A stretch of DNA of 64,000 nucleotides from Hafnia alvei (lineage in GTDB: Bacteria; Pseudomonadota; Gammaproteobacteria; Enterobacterales; Enterobacteriaceae), in the NCBI RefSeq assembly GCF_034424155.1, contig NZ_CP139993.1, forward strand, positions 1 through 64,000, given 5' to 3'. Below, piece by piece: positions 1-8,176 of the stretch (positions are counted from its first letter, which is position 1; the number at the start of each line of letters is the position of its first letter). A program made the position numbers and the translations under genes. Below the pieces are notes generated by a model, which was not told the DNA's origin, did no database searches, and was given only the letters and a program-made list of their open reading frames with translations.

Positions 1-1
1 T

Positions 2-2578
2 AAAGGTATTCTCCTGGCCGAAGAACTGCTGGTCTGGCTCCGGAAGAACAACGTGATAATTCCCGCGATTGATGTCGTGGAGCGTACCTGTGCGGAGGCC
101 ATGGCTGGCGGCGATAAAATCGTATTTCAGACCCTGAATGCCCCGTTAACTCCGGCTCACAGGGATGCCCTGGATCGTTTACTTGAGTCCTCAGATAATC
201 AGCCTTCCAGGCTGACATGGCTTCTGCAACCGCCGGGTAAAATAAATGGTAAGAACGTGCTGCAACACCTTGATCGGCTCAGTAGCATTGAATCGCTGGC
301 ATTACCTGAAGGTATAGATCGTACCATTCACCAGAACCGGTTGCTGAAACTGGCGCGGGAAGGCCGAAAGATGAGTAGCCGGGATTTGACCCGATTTTCA
401 GCAGCCCGCCGTCATGCGATCCTGGTGTGCGTGCTGGAAGAAGCCAGAGCCACACTGACAGATGAAGTGATTGAGCTGCATGAACGCATGCTGAACAGCC
501 TGTTCAGCAAAGCCAAAAGAACACAGGCTGAGCGCCTTCAACAGACCGGAAAGCTAATCCAGTCAAAACTGAGGCAGTACATAGATGTCGGCCAGGCACT
601 GTCTGAAGCTCGTGATTCCGGTGGCGATCCATGGCTCGCAATAGAAAACATACTCCCATGGCCTGAATTTGTCGCCAGTCTGGAGGAAACACGCCATCTT
701 GCCAGAAAAAATAATTTTGACCCGTTACATATTATTACCGAGAAATACAGCACATTACGGAAATATGCCCCGCGCATGTTGTCCGCTTTACAGTTAATCG
801 CAACCCCGGCAGCGCAACCTCTGGCTGATGCGCTGGTTGTGATCAAGGATATGTACCGGAAGCAGTCGCGTAAAGTTCCGGCGACAGCGCCGCTTGAGTT
901 TGTCCCTGAAAGCTGGCGCAAAGTGGTGATTACACCTGCGGGTATTGACCGGCAGTACTATGAATTTTGTGCGCTCAGCGAGCTTAAGGGTGCATTGCGC
1001 TCCGGGGACATCTGGGTTAAAGGCTCACGCCGCTACAAAAACTTTGATGATTACCTCATTCCCGAAAAGGACTTTGACAAACTCACACCGGCGCTGCCCC
1101 TGCCCGTATCTGCTGATTATCATGAGTACATTACCAGCCGTATGACCCTGCTTCAGTCCAGACTTGAAGAGGTCAATGCCATGGCTGCCCTTGGTGAGCT
1201 GCCCGATGTCGAAATATCTGACAGGGGAGTAAAAGTCTCTCCGCTGGATAACTGCGTCCCGGTACAGGTTTCACCGCTGGCAGAGCTGGTTTACAGCATG
1301 CTACCGCGCCCTAAAATCACGGAAATTCTCGATGAGGTAAACAGCTGGACGACGTTTACCCGACATTTTTCGCATATAAAAAATGACATTACCCGTCCCG
1401 ATGCCCGCCAGCTCCTCACCACCATCCTTGCGGATGGCATCAATCTTGGCCTGACCAAAATGGCGGAAGCCTGCCCCGGAAGCACCAAATCATCACTGGA
1501 AGATATCCAGGCATGGTACATCCGCGACGAAACCTATTCAGCCGCCCTCGCAGAGCTGGTAAACGCGCAGGGGAAAAGACCACTGGCGGCATTCTGGGGA
1601 GACGGGACAACGTCATCATCAGATGGACAGAATTTCAGAACAGGCAGCTCAGGCCGCTACGCAGGGCAGGTTAACCCGAAATATGGGCAAGAGCCTGGAC
1701 GTCAGTTTTATACCCATATTTCGGATCAATACAGCCCGTTTTACACCTGCATAATCAGCCGGGTCAGGGATTCAACCCATGTGCTCGATGGCTTGCTGTA
1801 CCACGAAAGCGACCTGGAAATCAGGGAGCATTACACCGATACCGCTGGTTTCACCGATCATGTCTTTGCCCTGATGCATCTGCTGGGATTTGCGTTCTGT
1901 CCGCGGATCAGGGATCTCCACGACAAAAAGCTGTTTATCAAAGGGAAAGCAGACCAATACCCGGCGCTTCAGTCACTGATATCAACGACCCGCCTGAATC
2001 TGAAAGAGATCGAAATTCACTGGCGTGAAGTACTTCGTCTGGCCACTTCAATAAAGCAGGGAACCGTGACGGCATCCCTGATGTTGAAAAAGCTTGCCAG
2101 CTACCCCAAACAAAACGGACTTGCCAAAGCACTGAGGGAAATTGGTCGTATTGAACGAACTCTGTTTATGCTCGACTGGTTCCGCGATCCGGCACTTCGT
2201 CGGCGGGTACAGGCGGGACTGAATAAAGGAGAAGCCCGTAACGCGCTGGCGCGTGCGGTATTCCTACACCGGCTGGGTGAAATCAGGGACAGAAAACCGG
2301 AAAATCAGAGCTATCGCGCCAGTGGACTGACGCTGCTGACGGCTGCCATATCCCTGTGGAATACCGTCTATATGGAAAGAGCGGTCGATGCCCTGAAGCG
2401 CAAAGGGGTGAAGATCAACGAGCAACTGCTGTCGCATTTGTCCCCGTTAGGCTGGGAACACATCAATCTGACAGGCGATTATATATGGAAAAGCAACCGG
2501 ATACCGGCTTCCGGTAAGTTTCGTCGGCTGAGACCAGCTAAAGTCGAAAGGTCAAAAAATAGCCTTAACGTACAATAA
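2..2578 (+). CDS. tnpA: Tn3-family transposase TnpA, 5' end outside the window
   Basis: DDE transposase that would mediate replicative transposition of a Tn3-type element. The frame is open from base 2, before the first in-window ATG at 53, so this is the C-terminal ~858 residues of a protein that is usually about 1000 residues long. Visible features typical of the family are the AAFWGDGTTSSSDGQ segment with its catalytic Asp (about residue 515 of the ATG-started frame), and YHESDLEIREHYTDTAGFTDHVFA with the second acidic residues (about 590-610). The frame ends inside the terminal inverted repeat at 2564-2601, the usual arrangement for Tn3 relatives. No resolvase or passenger gene of this transposon lies in the window. 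Its other end is to the left. Confidence 0.9.
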   Translation, partial: KGILLAEELLVWLRKNNVIIPAIDVVERTCAEAMAGGDKIVFQTLNAPLTPAHRDALDRLLESSDNQPSRLTWLLQPPGKINGKNVLQHLDRLSSIESLALPEGIDRTIHQNRLLKLAREGRKMSSRDLTRFSAARRHAILVCVLEEARATLTDEVIELHERMLNSLFSKAKRTQAERLQQTGKLIQSKLRQYIDVGQALSEARDSGGDPWLAIENILPWPEFVASLEETRHLARKNNFDPLHIITEKYSTLRKYAPRMLSALQLIATPAAQPLADALVVIKDMYRKQSRKVPATAPLEFVPESWRKVVITPAGIDRQYYEFCALSELKGALRSGDIWVKGSRRYKNFDDYLIPEKDFDKLTPALPLPVSADYHEYITSRMTLLQSRLEEVNAMAALGELPDVEISDRGVKVSPLDNCVPVQVSPLAELVYSMLPRPKITEILDEVNSWTTFTRHFSHIKNDITRPDARQLLTTILADGINLGLTKMAEACPGSTKSSLEDIQAWYIRDETYSAALAELVNAQGKRPLAAFWGDGTTSSSDGQNFRTGSSGRYAGQVNPKYGQEPGRQFYTHISDQYSPFYTCIISRVRDSTHVLDGLLYHESDLEIREHYTDTAGFTDHVFALMHLLGFAFCPRIRDLHDKKLFIKGKADQYPALQSLISTTRLNLKEIEIHWREVLRLATSIKQGTVTASLMLKKLASYPKQNGLAKALREIGRIERTLFMLDWFRDPALRRRVQAGLNKGEARNALARAVFLHRLGEIRDRKPENQSYRASGLTLLTAAISLWNTVYMERAVDALKRKGVKINEQLLSHLSPLGWEHINLTGDYIWKSNRIPASGKFRRLRPAKVERSKNSLNVQ

Positions 2579-2601
2579 TTTTCGATATCCAAACTGACCC
2601 C
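2564..2601 (+). repeat. Terminal inverted repeat (38 bp) of a Tn3-family transposon
   Basis: Read on the minus strand this 38-bp segment starts GGGGTCAG and ends GTACGTTAAG, the length and end bases of Tn3-family terminal repeats. It overlaps the end of tnpA and abuts the interrupted colicin frame at 2602. The five bases outside (TAACT, 2602-2606) would be the target duplication. This cannot be confirmed because the left end of the element is not in the window. Confidence 0.8.
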
Positions 2602-2895
2602 TAACTGCCAGCTAGCATCTCCAATAGGTGGGAATCCTCCCGTGTTAGGATATTTACCCGTGTTATATTCTGGGATGGCAACTGAGCCCCCGCCGTTACC
2701 ATGACCAGAACCACCACCCCAGTTGATACCAGCTCCCCCTTGACCTACTTCCTGTCCACCGGTGATTGTAATATGTGGATGGTTGTCCCAATATCCACCA
2801 CCAGAATCAGGTCCACCTTTTCCTGATGTTCCATTAATGCTGCCGCCGGAATCATGTGCCCCACTGTTGTGATCTTTACCGTCTCCACCGCTCAT
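2602..2895 (-). pseudogene. Cloacin/colicin N-terminal translocation domain, truncated by a Tn3-type element
   Basis: About 98 residues remain of a bacteriocin beginning MSGGDGKDHNSGAHDSGG and continuing with INGTSGKGGPDSGGG and INWGGGSGHGNGGG. This glycine-rich start is characteristic of the disordered N-terminal translocation region of cloacin DF13 and E-type colicins. The receptor-binding and killing domains, and the expected immunity and lysis genes, are absent because the transposon interrupts the frame at 2602; after that the frame reads only transposon sequence. A ribosome-binding site (GAGGA) precedes the ATG, and an SOS-like operator lies upstream. The fragment cannot make an active bacteriocin. 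Confidence 0.85.
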
Positions 2896-2930
2896 AGTCT
2901 TTTCCTCTTTGATTGAATTTAATTAAATAA

Positions 2931-2960
2931 CTGTATATAAACACATTGGTATATATACAG
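2931..2960 (-). promoter_or_regulatory. SOS (LexA-type) operator of the truncated colicin gene
   Basis: CTGTATATA (2931-2939) and TATATACAG (2952-2960) face each other about 35-65 bp upstream of the colicin start. Colicin operons typically carry two overlapping LexA boxes here. The 30-bp CTG...CAG arrangement fits an overlapping double box, although the inner halves are degenerate. LexA control is inferred from family knowledge. Confidence 0.65.
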
Positions 2961-3065
2961 TTATCGAGAATATTGTAAGCAGGTGGTATCGTCAATACAA
3001 TTTGTGTGGTAATTTTATATACAGTGCAAAAGAGTAATAAAATAATTTAATATCAAGGAGTTAAT

Positions 3066-3482
3066 TTGAAACGTAGCTTTTTTATTCTCGCAGGTGGCTT
3101 CCTAACTCTCATGTTAGTGCTTGGTGGCTGTACCTCTACGCTTTCGAGCCCGGAACGACATGCTAAACATTTTGTTTATGCGTCAAATAGTGACTCTGAC
3201 CCTAACTTTCGTACTCGGATGCAGGAGAGTGTCAGGACGTCTGTTCCCTTCTTTGACCAGATTTACCAGTTAGGCCAGAAAGACAACGCGGCGGGCATCA
3301 ATCACGACCAAGCGAAGAAGCGGGCTGAGTATTTCTATGGAAATGAGTTTTTGGATGGTATTCAACGGAAGGAAGACTTTGCCGGCAAATCTTATAGTCA
3401 ATTACAAACGCAGAAATGGCGTATGTTGATGTCTCAGGAGGCCGCAGGTGCCTACATGGATGGCTATAATGGCGTGAAGTAA
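3066..3482 (+). CDS. Exc2-family (plasmid exclusion-type) lipoprotein
   Basis: A 138-residue predicted lipoprotein. It has a basic N-terminus, a hydrophobic stretch (FFILAGGFLTLMLVLGG) and a lipobox ending LGGC at residue ~22, so it should be lipidated and membrane anchored. The body carries the SPERHAKHFV motif and a C-terminal MSQEAAGAYMDGYNG motif, which I associate with the small Exc2-type lipoproteins found beside colicin genes on ColE-like plasmids. That fits its place divergent from the colicin remnant. The start is TTG, supported by AAGGAG 6 bases upstream. The role in entry exclusion is inferred from the family name and context; the sequence itself shows no mechanism. Confidence 0.65.
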   Translation: MKRSFFILAGGFLTLMLVLGGCTSTLSSPERHAKHFVYASNSDSDPNFRTRMQESVRTSVPFFDQIYQLGQKDNAAGINHDQAKKRAEYFYGNEFLDGIQRKEDFAGKSYSQLQTQKWRMLMSQEAAGAYMDGYNGVK

Positions 3483-3527
3483 GCATTATCACCCATAGGA
3501 AATGGTATCAACGTGGAGGACGTATCA

Positions 3528-3791
3528 ATGTCGCGTCGTGGTTTACGTTTATCGCAGCTGCCGCCGGTATGTTCGGTAAAGCCAAAGCCGGCCAAAACGT
3601 CCGCGCAGCTGATGGCGGAAGATACGCTGCGTGAGTTAATCGCTGCCCGTTTTGCCGTGGGAAAACCGATTATCCACATTGATACAAACTGGAATGATGC
3701 GCTGCTACTGCGGGTGATGAAAGAAGCGATACGCCAAGCTAAAGGCCAGCCGTTTGTGGTGGTACCACCACTGGAGAAAGAGAACGACTAG
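3528..3791 (+). CDS. Small conserved-looking plasmid protein of unknown function
   Basis: An 87-residue basic protein beginning MSRRGLRLSQLPP and ending with VVVPPLEKEND. I do not recognise the family. The ATG at 3528 is preferred over an in-frame GTG at 3513 because GGAGG lies 9-13 bases upstream of it. The middle (MAEDTLRELIAARFAVGKPIIHIDTNWNDALLLRVMKEAIRQ) predicts a compact alpha/beta fold, with no membrane segment or signal peptide. It follows the Exc2-type lipoprotein by 45 bp in the same direction and may be co-transcribed. A perfect inverted repeat overlaps its stop codon. Confidence 0.6.
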   Translation: MSRRGLRLSQLPPVCSVKPKPAKTSAQLMAEDTLRELIAARFAVGKPIIHIDTNWNDALLLRVMKEAIRQAKGQPFVVVPPLEKEND

Positions 3792-3806
3792 CGAGCGCTA
3801 GTCGTT
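3783..3806. terminator. Possible bidirectional terminator between convergent genes
   Basis: AACGACTAGCG and its perfect reverse complement CGCTAGTCGTT form an 11-bp stem with a 2-base gap at the convergent junction of the small unknown gene and the rpn gene. There is no U-tract, so termination activity is uncertain. Confidence 0.4.
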
Positions 3807-3815
3807 GGGATACAC

Positions 3816-4769
3816 TTAGTGGCGGATTTGCGCCAAATCGTCTTCGGAAAGACCGGTTGCTTCTTTAACCGACTCAATTGGCATGCCCATTTTTAACAGA
3901 CTGCGTGCCACTTCGAGTTTGCCTTTCTGTTCACCGAGTTGAATTCCTTCCGTACGGCCTTCCATACGACCTTTTTCGATGCCCTTCTCGATGCCCTTCT
4001 CGATGCCTTTCTGTTCGAGCTGTTGTGCGATGGTCATGAGTGCGTCTCCGTGTTGCGGCACACGCTGTGCCAGTTCGCGAACAAAGGCTTCCGAGTCAGC
4101 AGACTCGCCTGCCTGTAATAAATAGTGTATCAGCGCCATCACCTGCGGTGAAGAGAGATAGTCTGCCATCAGCAATGTGGCCAGTCTGTCCGTCAAGGTG
4201 GCGATATCACGTTGATGAATGTGCTTTTGCAGCAGCGTCAGTGCCGCCATGCTGCGGTGCTCCATAATATCATCGTCTGGAATAACCGTCACATCAACCA
4301 GTGGAAATGCACCGCTATAGAGTTTATGTGCCAACTCAGGGTCGTCAAATTCATCTAACCACCGCGTGGAGTACGGATAAGGGCTGCGTTTACCCACGTA
4401 AAAGAGCACCGGTATGACGAGCGGCAACTTAGTATGACCAGCTTCAAGGTGGCGCTGCATAGCGGCGACAGCATAACGAATTAAGCGAAAAGCCATATGC
4501 TTATCGGGTGAGCTTTGATGCTCGATCAACACATGGACATAACCCTCGCCCTCTACTGTATCCAGGCTGTAAAGCACATCGCTGAAGTATTGACGTAAAT
4601 CATCTTCAACAAAGGAGCCTGACTCCAGCTTTAACGTGCTGAGGTCGCAGATAGCGCGTAGTTCAGCGGGTAGATGTAACTCCATAAAGTCACGTGCAAT
4701 CTCTGGCTGGGTGAGAAACTGCCTAAATGTGGCATCATGCGGCGTAGGGGTACTGTTTTTCTTCTTCAT
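3816..4769 (-). CDS. Rpn-family recombination-promoting nuclease / putative transposase (copy 1)
   Basis: A 317-residue protein of the Rpn (RpnA-E, Transposase_31/PD-(D/E)XK) family, whose characterised members are DNA endonucleases that raise RecA-independent recombination. It starts MKKKNSTPTPHDATFRQFLT, with the typical HDATFRQFL motif. The nuclease core follows: LESGSFVEDDLRQYFSDVLYSL (acidic residues, ~45-66) and GYVHVLIEHQSSPDKHMAFR (the E/K-type catalytic strand, ~74-93). The C-terminus has a (GIEK)n low-complexity stretch and an ESVKEATGLSEDDLAQI helix-turn-helix-like end. An upstream in-frame start at 4814 adds 15 residues and is less likely. A paralogue lies at 42906-43859. Confidence 0.85.
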   Translation of the reverse strand: MKKKNSTPTPHDATFRQFLTQPEIARDFMELHLPAELRAICDLSTLKLESGSFVEDDLRQYFSDVLYSLDTVEGEGYVHVLIEHQSSPDKHMAFRLIRYAVAAMQRHLEAGHTKLPLVIPVLFYVGKRSPYPYSTRWLDEFDDPELAHKLYSGAFPLVDVTVIPDDDIMEHRSMAALTLLQKHIHQRDIATLTDRLATLLMADYLSSPQVMALIHYLLQAGESADSEAFVRELAQRVPQHGDALMTIAQQLEQKGIEKGIEKGIEKGRMEGRTEGIQLGEQKGKLEVARSLLKMGMPIESVKEATGLSEDDLAQIRH

Positions 4770-4834
4770 TAGTCCAGACTCTGAAAAATGATGAGTGAAT
4801 GCTATCACAATCAAAGCAATACAAGATGTTAAGT

Positions 4835-5455
4835 TTACTTCTCAGCTTGTTGGCAGACGCGGATCACCGTCATTTTTGCTACTCCCGCGAGGCGGGCTGT
4901 TTCACGCAGGGACTTTCCATGAGTGAGCCGGAGTGTACGTATGAGCTCATGTTTTTGTGCATCAGCCACCCTGCCCCGATACTTACCTTCCGCTTTCGCT
5001 TTGCTTATGCCTTCCGCCTGACGACGACGTCGATCCTCATAATCTTTTCTGGATATAGCTGCGAGCATATCCAGCATCATTCCATTAACGGCTTTAAGCA
5101 TGCTGCGAGTGAATTCATCGCTAACAGCGTTATTGAGTGCCAAATGACTGGTTGGTAAATCAAGGCTCACGACAGACAGCTGCTTATCCGTTATCTGCTT
5201 TCTTAGCGCTTCCCATCCCACGTCGTCCAATCGAGAAAGCCTATCCACTTGCTCAATGAGAATAATATCCCCAGGCTCAGCCTCATCGAGCAGTTGCACC
5301 AGTTTTGGGCGCGTCATCGTTGCACCAGAGATATTGTCGACATACCAGCCAGCAATTCGGTGGCCATGTTGGCGAGCAAAATTCTTCAGTGCATTTTTTG
5401 CGCGAGTGGCATCTTGTTCAGAGGTTGATGCTCGCAGATAACCAAAAATGAGCAT
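4835..5455 (-). CDS. Serine recombinase (resolvase/invertase family)
   Basis: A 206-residue site-specific recombinase. The N-terminal catalytic domain starts MLIFGYLRASTSEQDATRA, where Ser in RASTSEQ is the expected nucleophile. It continues with the conserved GATMTRPKLVQLLDEAEPGDIILIEQVDRLSRL region (the DRLSR motif) and a linker helix. The C-terminal region ending LRLTHGKSLRETARLAGVAKMTVIRVCQQ is a Hin/resolvase-type helix-turn-helix. It is complete and of normal length. It could resolve plasmid multimers or cointegrates, or be left over from a transposon. No inverted invertible segment or clear res site was identified beside it. Confidence 0.88.
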   Translation of the reverse strand: MLIFGYLRASTSEQDATRAKNALKNFARQHGHRIAGWYVDNISGATMTRPKLVQLLDEAEPGDIILIEQVDRLSRLDDVGWEALRKQITDKQLSVVSLDLPTSHLALNNAVSDEFTRSMLKAVNGMMLDMLAAISRKDYEDRRRRQAEGISKAKAEGKYRGRVADAQKHELIRTLRLTHGKSLRETARLAGVAKMTVIRVCQQAEK

Positions 5456-5899
5456 TTTTTAGCCTTAAGGTAACGTTTAAGTGGTCATTTAATTGATGGT
5501 ATCACTTATATGGTCACATTGATATGGAATGAAATGTTTTAAGGCGGTATCTCAGAAGTATACCTAAATGTGGCTGACTGACGCGCCCTGTGGGCTTGTC
5601 CAACCCCTCATCAGTCCAAAAGCAAGTTTTGAACAGATGAGGGGTTTTGGCTGTGGTCAACAAAATTAAACACGATCGCCAGAATTATTTTCTGGACTTT
5701 TTTTCCGATAGTGCCGAAATGTCCAGCATGAATAGCATTTTTGTACATTACAGGTGCATCTTTTAAGGTGGTAGAACGATGCATCGATTGAACTTTACAG
5801 AATGACTGTTGTGTCCAATGTGAGTAGAAGAAAGCCAAACATGGTAGAATGTTGGTATTCACAGATGTTATTAGCAGACATGACAGCTCGGATGGCTCT
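5456..5899. other. Intergenic region with one hairpin
   Basis: 444 bp without a credible gene between the divergent recombinase and nuclease-like genes. It contains a long-loop inverted repeat (AACCCCTCATC near 5607-5617 with GATGAGGGGTT near 5637-5647, followed by TTGG). Reading frames here have no supporting translation signals. It would have to hold the promoters of both flanking genes. Confidence 0.5.
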
Positions 5900-6691
5900 A
5901 TGACGATGAAGACCTTAGCAGAAAGATTTGAAGTACTTGAACAAGACTACAATGCTGTCATCTCGACAAAATATATGGGAACAAGTGCATTCGGTCATGG
6001 AAGCCAGGAATATATTGATTCAGCTAAAGGTAATAACTGGATTGCGAGAGTAAAGAAATTACTTGAAGACAGTTATGGAAAGGAATCTGATTACTACAAA
6101 GATTTTAATGATACAAAAAAGATCGCTTGGTATAGTAATTATCAGAGTCTGCTGAAGCATTACAAACCTATTTTTGATGCTGCCAGAGAAGATTTAGCAC
6201 ACTCCGCCACTGCTCAGATTATGGCAACAGAACATGCAGAACTAGATTTGATTATTAATATTCTCAATAAATTTCCAGCTTTTTGTCGTCAATTAAATAA
6301 ACGATACAATGACAGAGCGCCGTTTGAAATTAATGATGAGTATGATGTGCAGGATCTTGTTCATGCGCTTCTGTTGCTGCATTTTGATGATGTCAGACCA
6401 GAAGAGGCTTCGCCAAGTTATGCAGGATCGTCCTCCAGACAGGACTTTTTACTGAAGAAGGAAAAGATAGTTATTGAGGTGAAGAAAACTCGTAGGTCTC
6501 TGGGCACAGGTAAAATTGGAGAAGAACTGATCATCGATATGGCCCGTTACCGTGCACATCCGGACTGCGACACGTTGGTCTGTTTTGTTTACGACCCTGA
6601 CGGCTGGGTGAATAACCCAAAAGGTGTGATAGACGATCTCGAGGGTGGAGATACTGAAGGAAAGACAAGAGTGGTGATAGCTCAGTTCTGA
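5900..6691 (+). CDS. PD-(D/E)XK nuclease-domain protein (REase DpnII/MboI-like), possible defence gene
   Basis: A protein of about 263 residues with an alpha-helical N-terminal half and a C-terminal restriction-endonuclease-like core. The core contains SSRQDFLLKKEKIVIEVKKTRRSLGTGKIGEELIIDMARYRAHPDC, that is the D...(I)EVK catalytic signature, then LVCFVYDPDGWVNNPKGVIDDLEG. I associate this pattern with the DpnII/MboI-like REase domain common in predicted phage-defence and conflict genes. No methyltransferase is nearby, so it is not an ordinary restriction-modification pair. Start choice between 5849, 5900 and 5906 is uncertain. A truncated DUF2971 gene follows in the same direction and may be a functional partner. 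Confidence 0.7.
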   Translation: MTMKTLAERFEVLEQDYNAVISTKYMGTSAFGHGSQEYIDSAKGNNWIARVKKLLEDSYGKESDYYKDFNDTKKIAWYSNYQSLLKHYKPIFDAAREDLAHSATAQIMATEHAELDLIINILNKFPAFCRQLNKRYNDRAPFEINDEYDVQDLVHALLLLHFDDVRPEEASPSYAGSSSRQDFLLKKEKIVIEVKKTRRSLGTGKIGEELIIDMARYRAHPDCDTLVCFVYDPDGWVNNPKGVIDDLEGGDTEGKTRVVIAQF

Positions 6692-6780
6692 TAATCACTG
6701 TAGCCAGCTGGGCAGAATTACTTGAACGTCCAATGTAGGGAAAACATATGGATATGAGTTCGGATATGGGATTCAGATAC

Positions 6781-6811
6781 AAAAAAAACCGCTCTGGAAG
6801 GCGGTTTTTTT
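6781..6811 (+). terminator. Rho-independent terminator
   Basis: An A-rich/GCGG stem (AACCGC with GCGGTT, loop TCTGGAAG) is followed by a run of seven T residues, about 90 bp after the nuclease-like gene. It probably ends that transcript and, by its A-run, may work in both directions. Confidence 0.75.
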
Positions 6812-6938
6812 GTGCAGAAATGAAGTCTGGAAACTTCATACTGCATACCAGATGGCTGGTAACTTGATGAACAGCCGGTGAATGGTGGAGGCTTCCATCC
6901 TAAAAGTGTTCCCCGTAGCTCTCTATCGGGAGCTGAAA

Positions 6939-7058
6939 ATGCGCAAATATTTTGTCCTCGTGACGTTTCTTGCCGCACTATGTAACGTCACCGGTGGTGA
7001 AAAACCTGCAATGAACATCTTGTCAGGCAATAACATCACCGTCGTTATGTCCAAATAA
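6939..7058 (+). CDS. Candidate small protein (39 residues), function unknown
   Basis: An ORF too short to appear in most gene lists. It starts MRKYFVLVTFLAALCNVTGG, which has a basic start and a hydrophobic stretch like a signal or membrane segment, and ends NITVVMSK. GGGAG lies about 8 bases upstream of the ATG, and a strong rho-independent terminator begins 20 bp after the stop. These signals favour a real short transcript, perhaps a small membrane or toxic peptide. I cannot assign a family. It could also be a fortuitous ORF. Confidence 0.35.
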   Translation: MRKYFVLVTFLAALCNVTGGEKPAMNILSGNNITVVMSK

Positions 7059-7077
7059 TCAAACTATAAAGGTTTGA

Positions 7078-7101
7078 GCCGTCCTTCGGGGCGGCTTTTT
7101 T
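7078..7101 (+). terminator. Rho-independent terminator
   Basis: GCCGTCC-TTCG-GGGCGGC, a GC-rich stem with a UUCG-type tetraloop, is directly followed by six T residues. It lies between the candidate small ORF and the DUF2971 fragment. Confidence 0.85.
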
Positions 7102-7209
7102 GTGTGCGATGGACAAAATGCGCTGTATGTCCAATTCTGGTGAAAGATTACTGTAACAGGCCAATGAGGTAACATAGTCAGTATTGCTGGCAGGTTTGAG
7201 AGAGAAACC

Positions 7210-7408
7210 ATGATTTATCATTATACGGATTTGAATGCTGCAAAATCGATAACTGAAAATGCCCAGGTATGGCTGACCGATTATCGTTTCCTGAACGATA
7301 CAGAAGAATTTACGAAAGGATATGAGGTGCTTTTAGATGCACTTGAACAGTATCAGGATTATGCAGGGGAATACCCAAAAGATTTAATAGCGTGTTTTTC
7401 GAGGGCCG
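7210..7408 (+). pseudogene. DUF2971-family protein, 5' fragment cut by IS1
   Basis: The first ~66 residues begin MIYHYTDLNAAKSITENAQVWLTDYRFLNDTEEF, the conserved start of DUF2971 proteins, which are often found with defence-type nucleases and whose biochemical role is unknown. GAGAGAAACC before the ATG is a plausible ribosome-binding site. The frame enters IS1 at 7409 and stops within a few bases. The remaining ~200 residues expected for the family are not on the far side of the IS1 copy (sequence after 8176 is unrelated AT-rich DNA), so the insertion was accompanied by a deletion or rearrangement. Confidence 0.75.
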
Positions 7409-7423
7409 GGTAATGACTCCAAC

Positions 7424-7927
7424 TTATTGATAGTGTTTTATGTTCAGATAATGCCCGATGACTTTGTCATGCAGCTCCACCGATTTTGAGAACGACAGCG
7501 ACTTCCGTCCCAGCCGTGCCAGGTGCTGCCTCAGATTCAGGTTATGCCGCTCAATTCGCTGCGTATATCGCTTGCTGATTACGTACAGCTTTCCCTTCAG
7601 GCGGGATTCATACAGCGGCCAGCCATCCGTCATCCATATCACCACGTCAAAGGGTGACAGCAGGCTCATAAGACGCCCCAGCGTCGCCATAGTGCGTTCA
7701 CCGAATACGTGCGCAACAACCGTCTTCCGGAGCCTGTCATACGCGTAAAACAGCCAGCGCTGGCGCGATTTAGCCCCGACATAGCCCCACTGTTCGTCCA
7801 TTTCCGCGCAGACGATGACGTCACTGCCCGGCTGTATGCGCGAGGTTACCGACTGCGGCCTGAGTTTTTTAAGTGACGTAAAATCGTGTTGAGGCCAACG
7901 CCCATAATGCGGGCAGTTGCCCGGCAT
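7424..7927 (-). CDS. insB: IS1 InsB reading frame (transposase catalytic part), copy 1
   Basis: A 167-codon frame, translated as an InsAB' fusion after -1 ribosomal frameshifting from InsA. The catalytic acidic residues of the IS1 DDE fold are visible in [22 protein letters not shown] and [14 protein letters not shown]. It differs from the other four copies here by GKLYVISK where they have GKLHVISK. The protein cuts and joins IS1 ends with 8-9 bp target duplication. Confidence 0.93.
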
Positions 7928-8121
7928 CCAACGCCATTCATGGCCATATCAATGATTTTCTGGTGCGTACCGGGTTGAGAAGCGGTGTAAGTGAACTGCA
8001 GTTGCCATGTTTTACGGCAGTGAGAGCAGAGATAGCGCTGATGTCCGGCGGTGCTTTTGCCGTTACGCACCACCCCGTCAGTAGCTGAACAGGAGGGACA
8101 GCTGATAGAAACAGAAGCCAC
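7846..8121 (-). CDS. insA: IS1 InsA regulator, copy 1
   Basis: A 91-residue InsA. It has an N-terminal zinc-finger pattern (CPSCSA...CSHCRKTW) and a C-terminal helix-turn-helix ([26 protein letters not shown]). Unfused InsA binds the IS1 ends and represses its own promoter. Fused to InsB by frameshifting in the overlap, it supplies DNA binding to the transposase. Confidence 0.93.
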
Positions 8122-8176
8122 TGGAGCACCTCAAAAACACCATCATACACTAAATCAGTAAGTTGGCAGCATCACC

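Larger units (their letters stand above)
7409..8176 (-). mobile_element. IS1 copy 1 (768 bp)
   Basis: A full-length IS1 in minus orientation, bounded by GGTAATGACTCC on the left and ...GCATCACC on the right. Flanking nonamers (CGAGGGCCG at left, TAACGTGTA at right) do not match, so no target duplication is present. Confidence 0.97.

Noticed and set aside
5611..5862. 83-codon minus-strand frame between recombinase and nuclease-like genes
   Set aside because: Ends in a hairpin, has no ribosome-binding site and no homology that I recognise.
6748..6870. Small frame starting MDMSSDMGFRYKKN after the nuclease-like gene
   Set aside because: It reads straight through the rho-independent terminator at 6781-6811, so it is unlikely to be translated.
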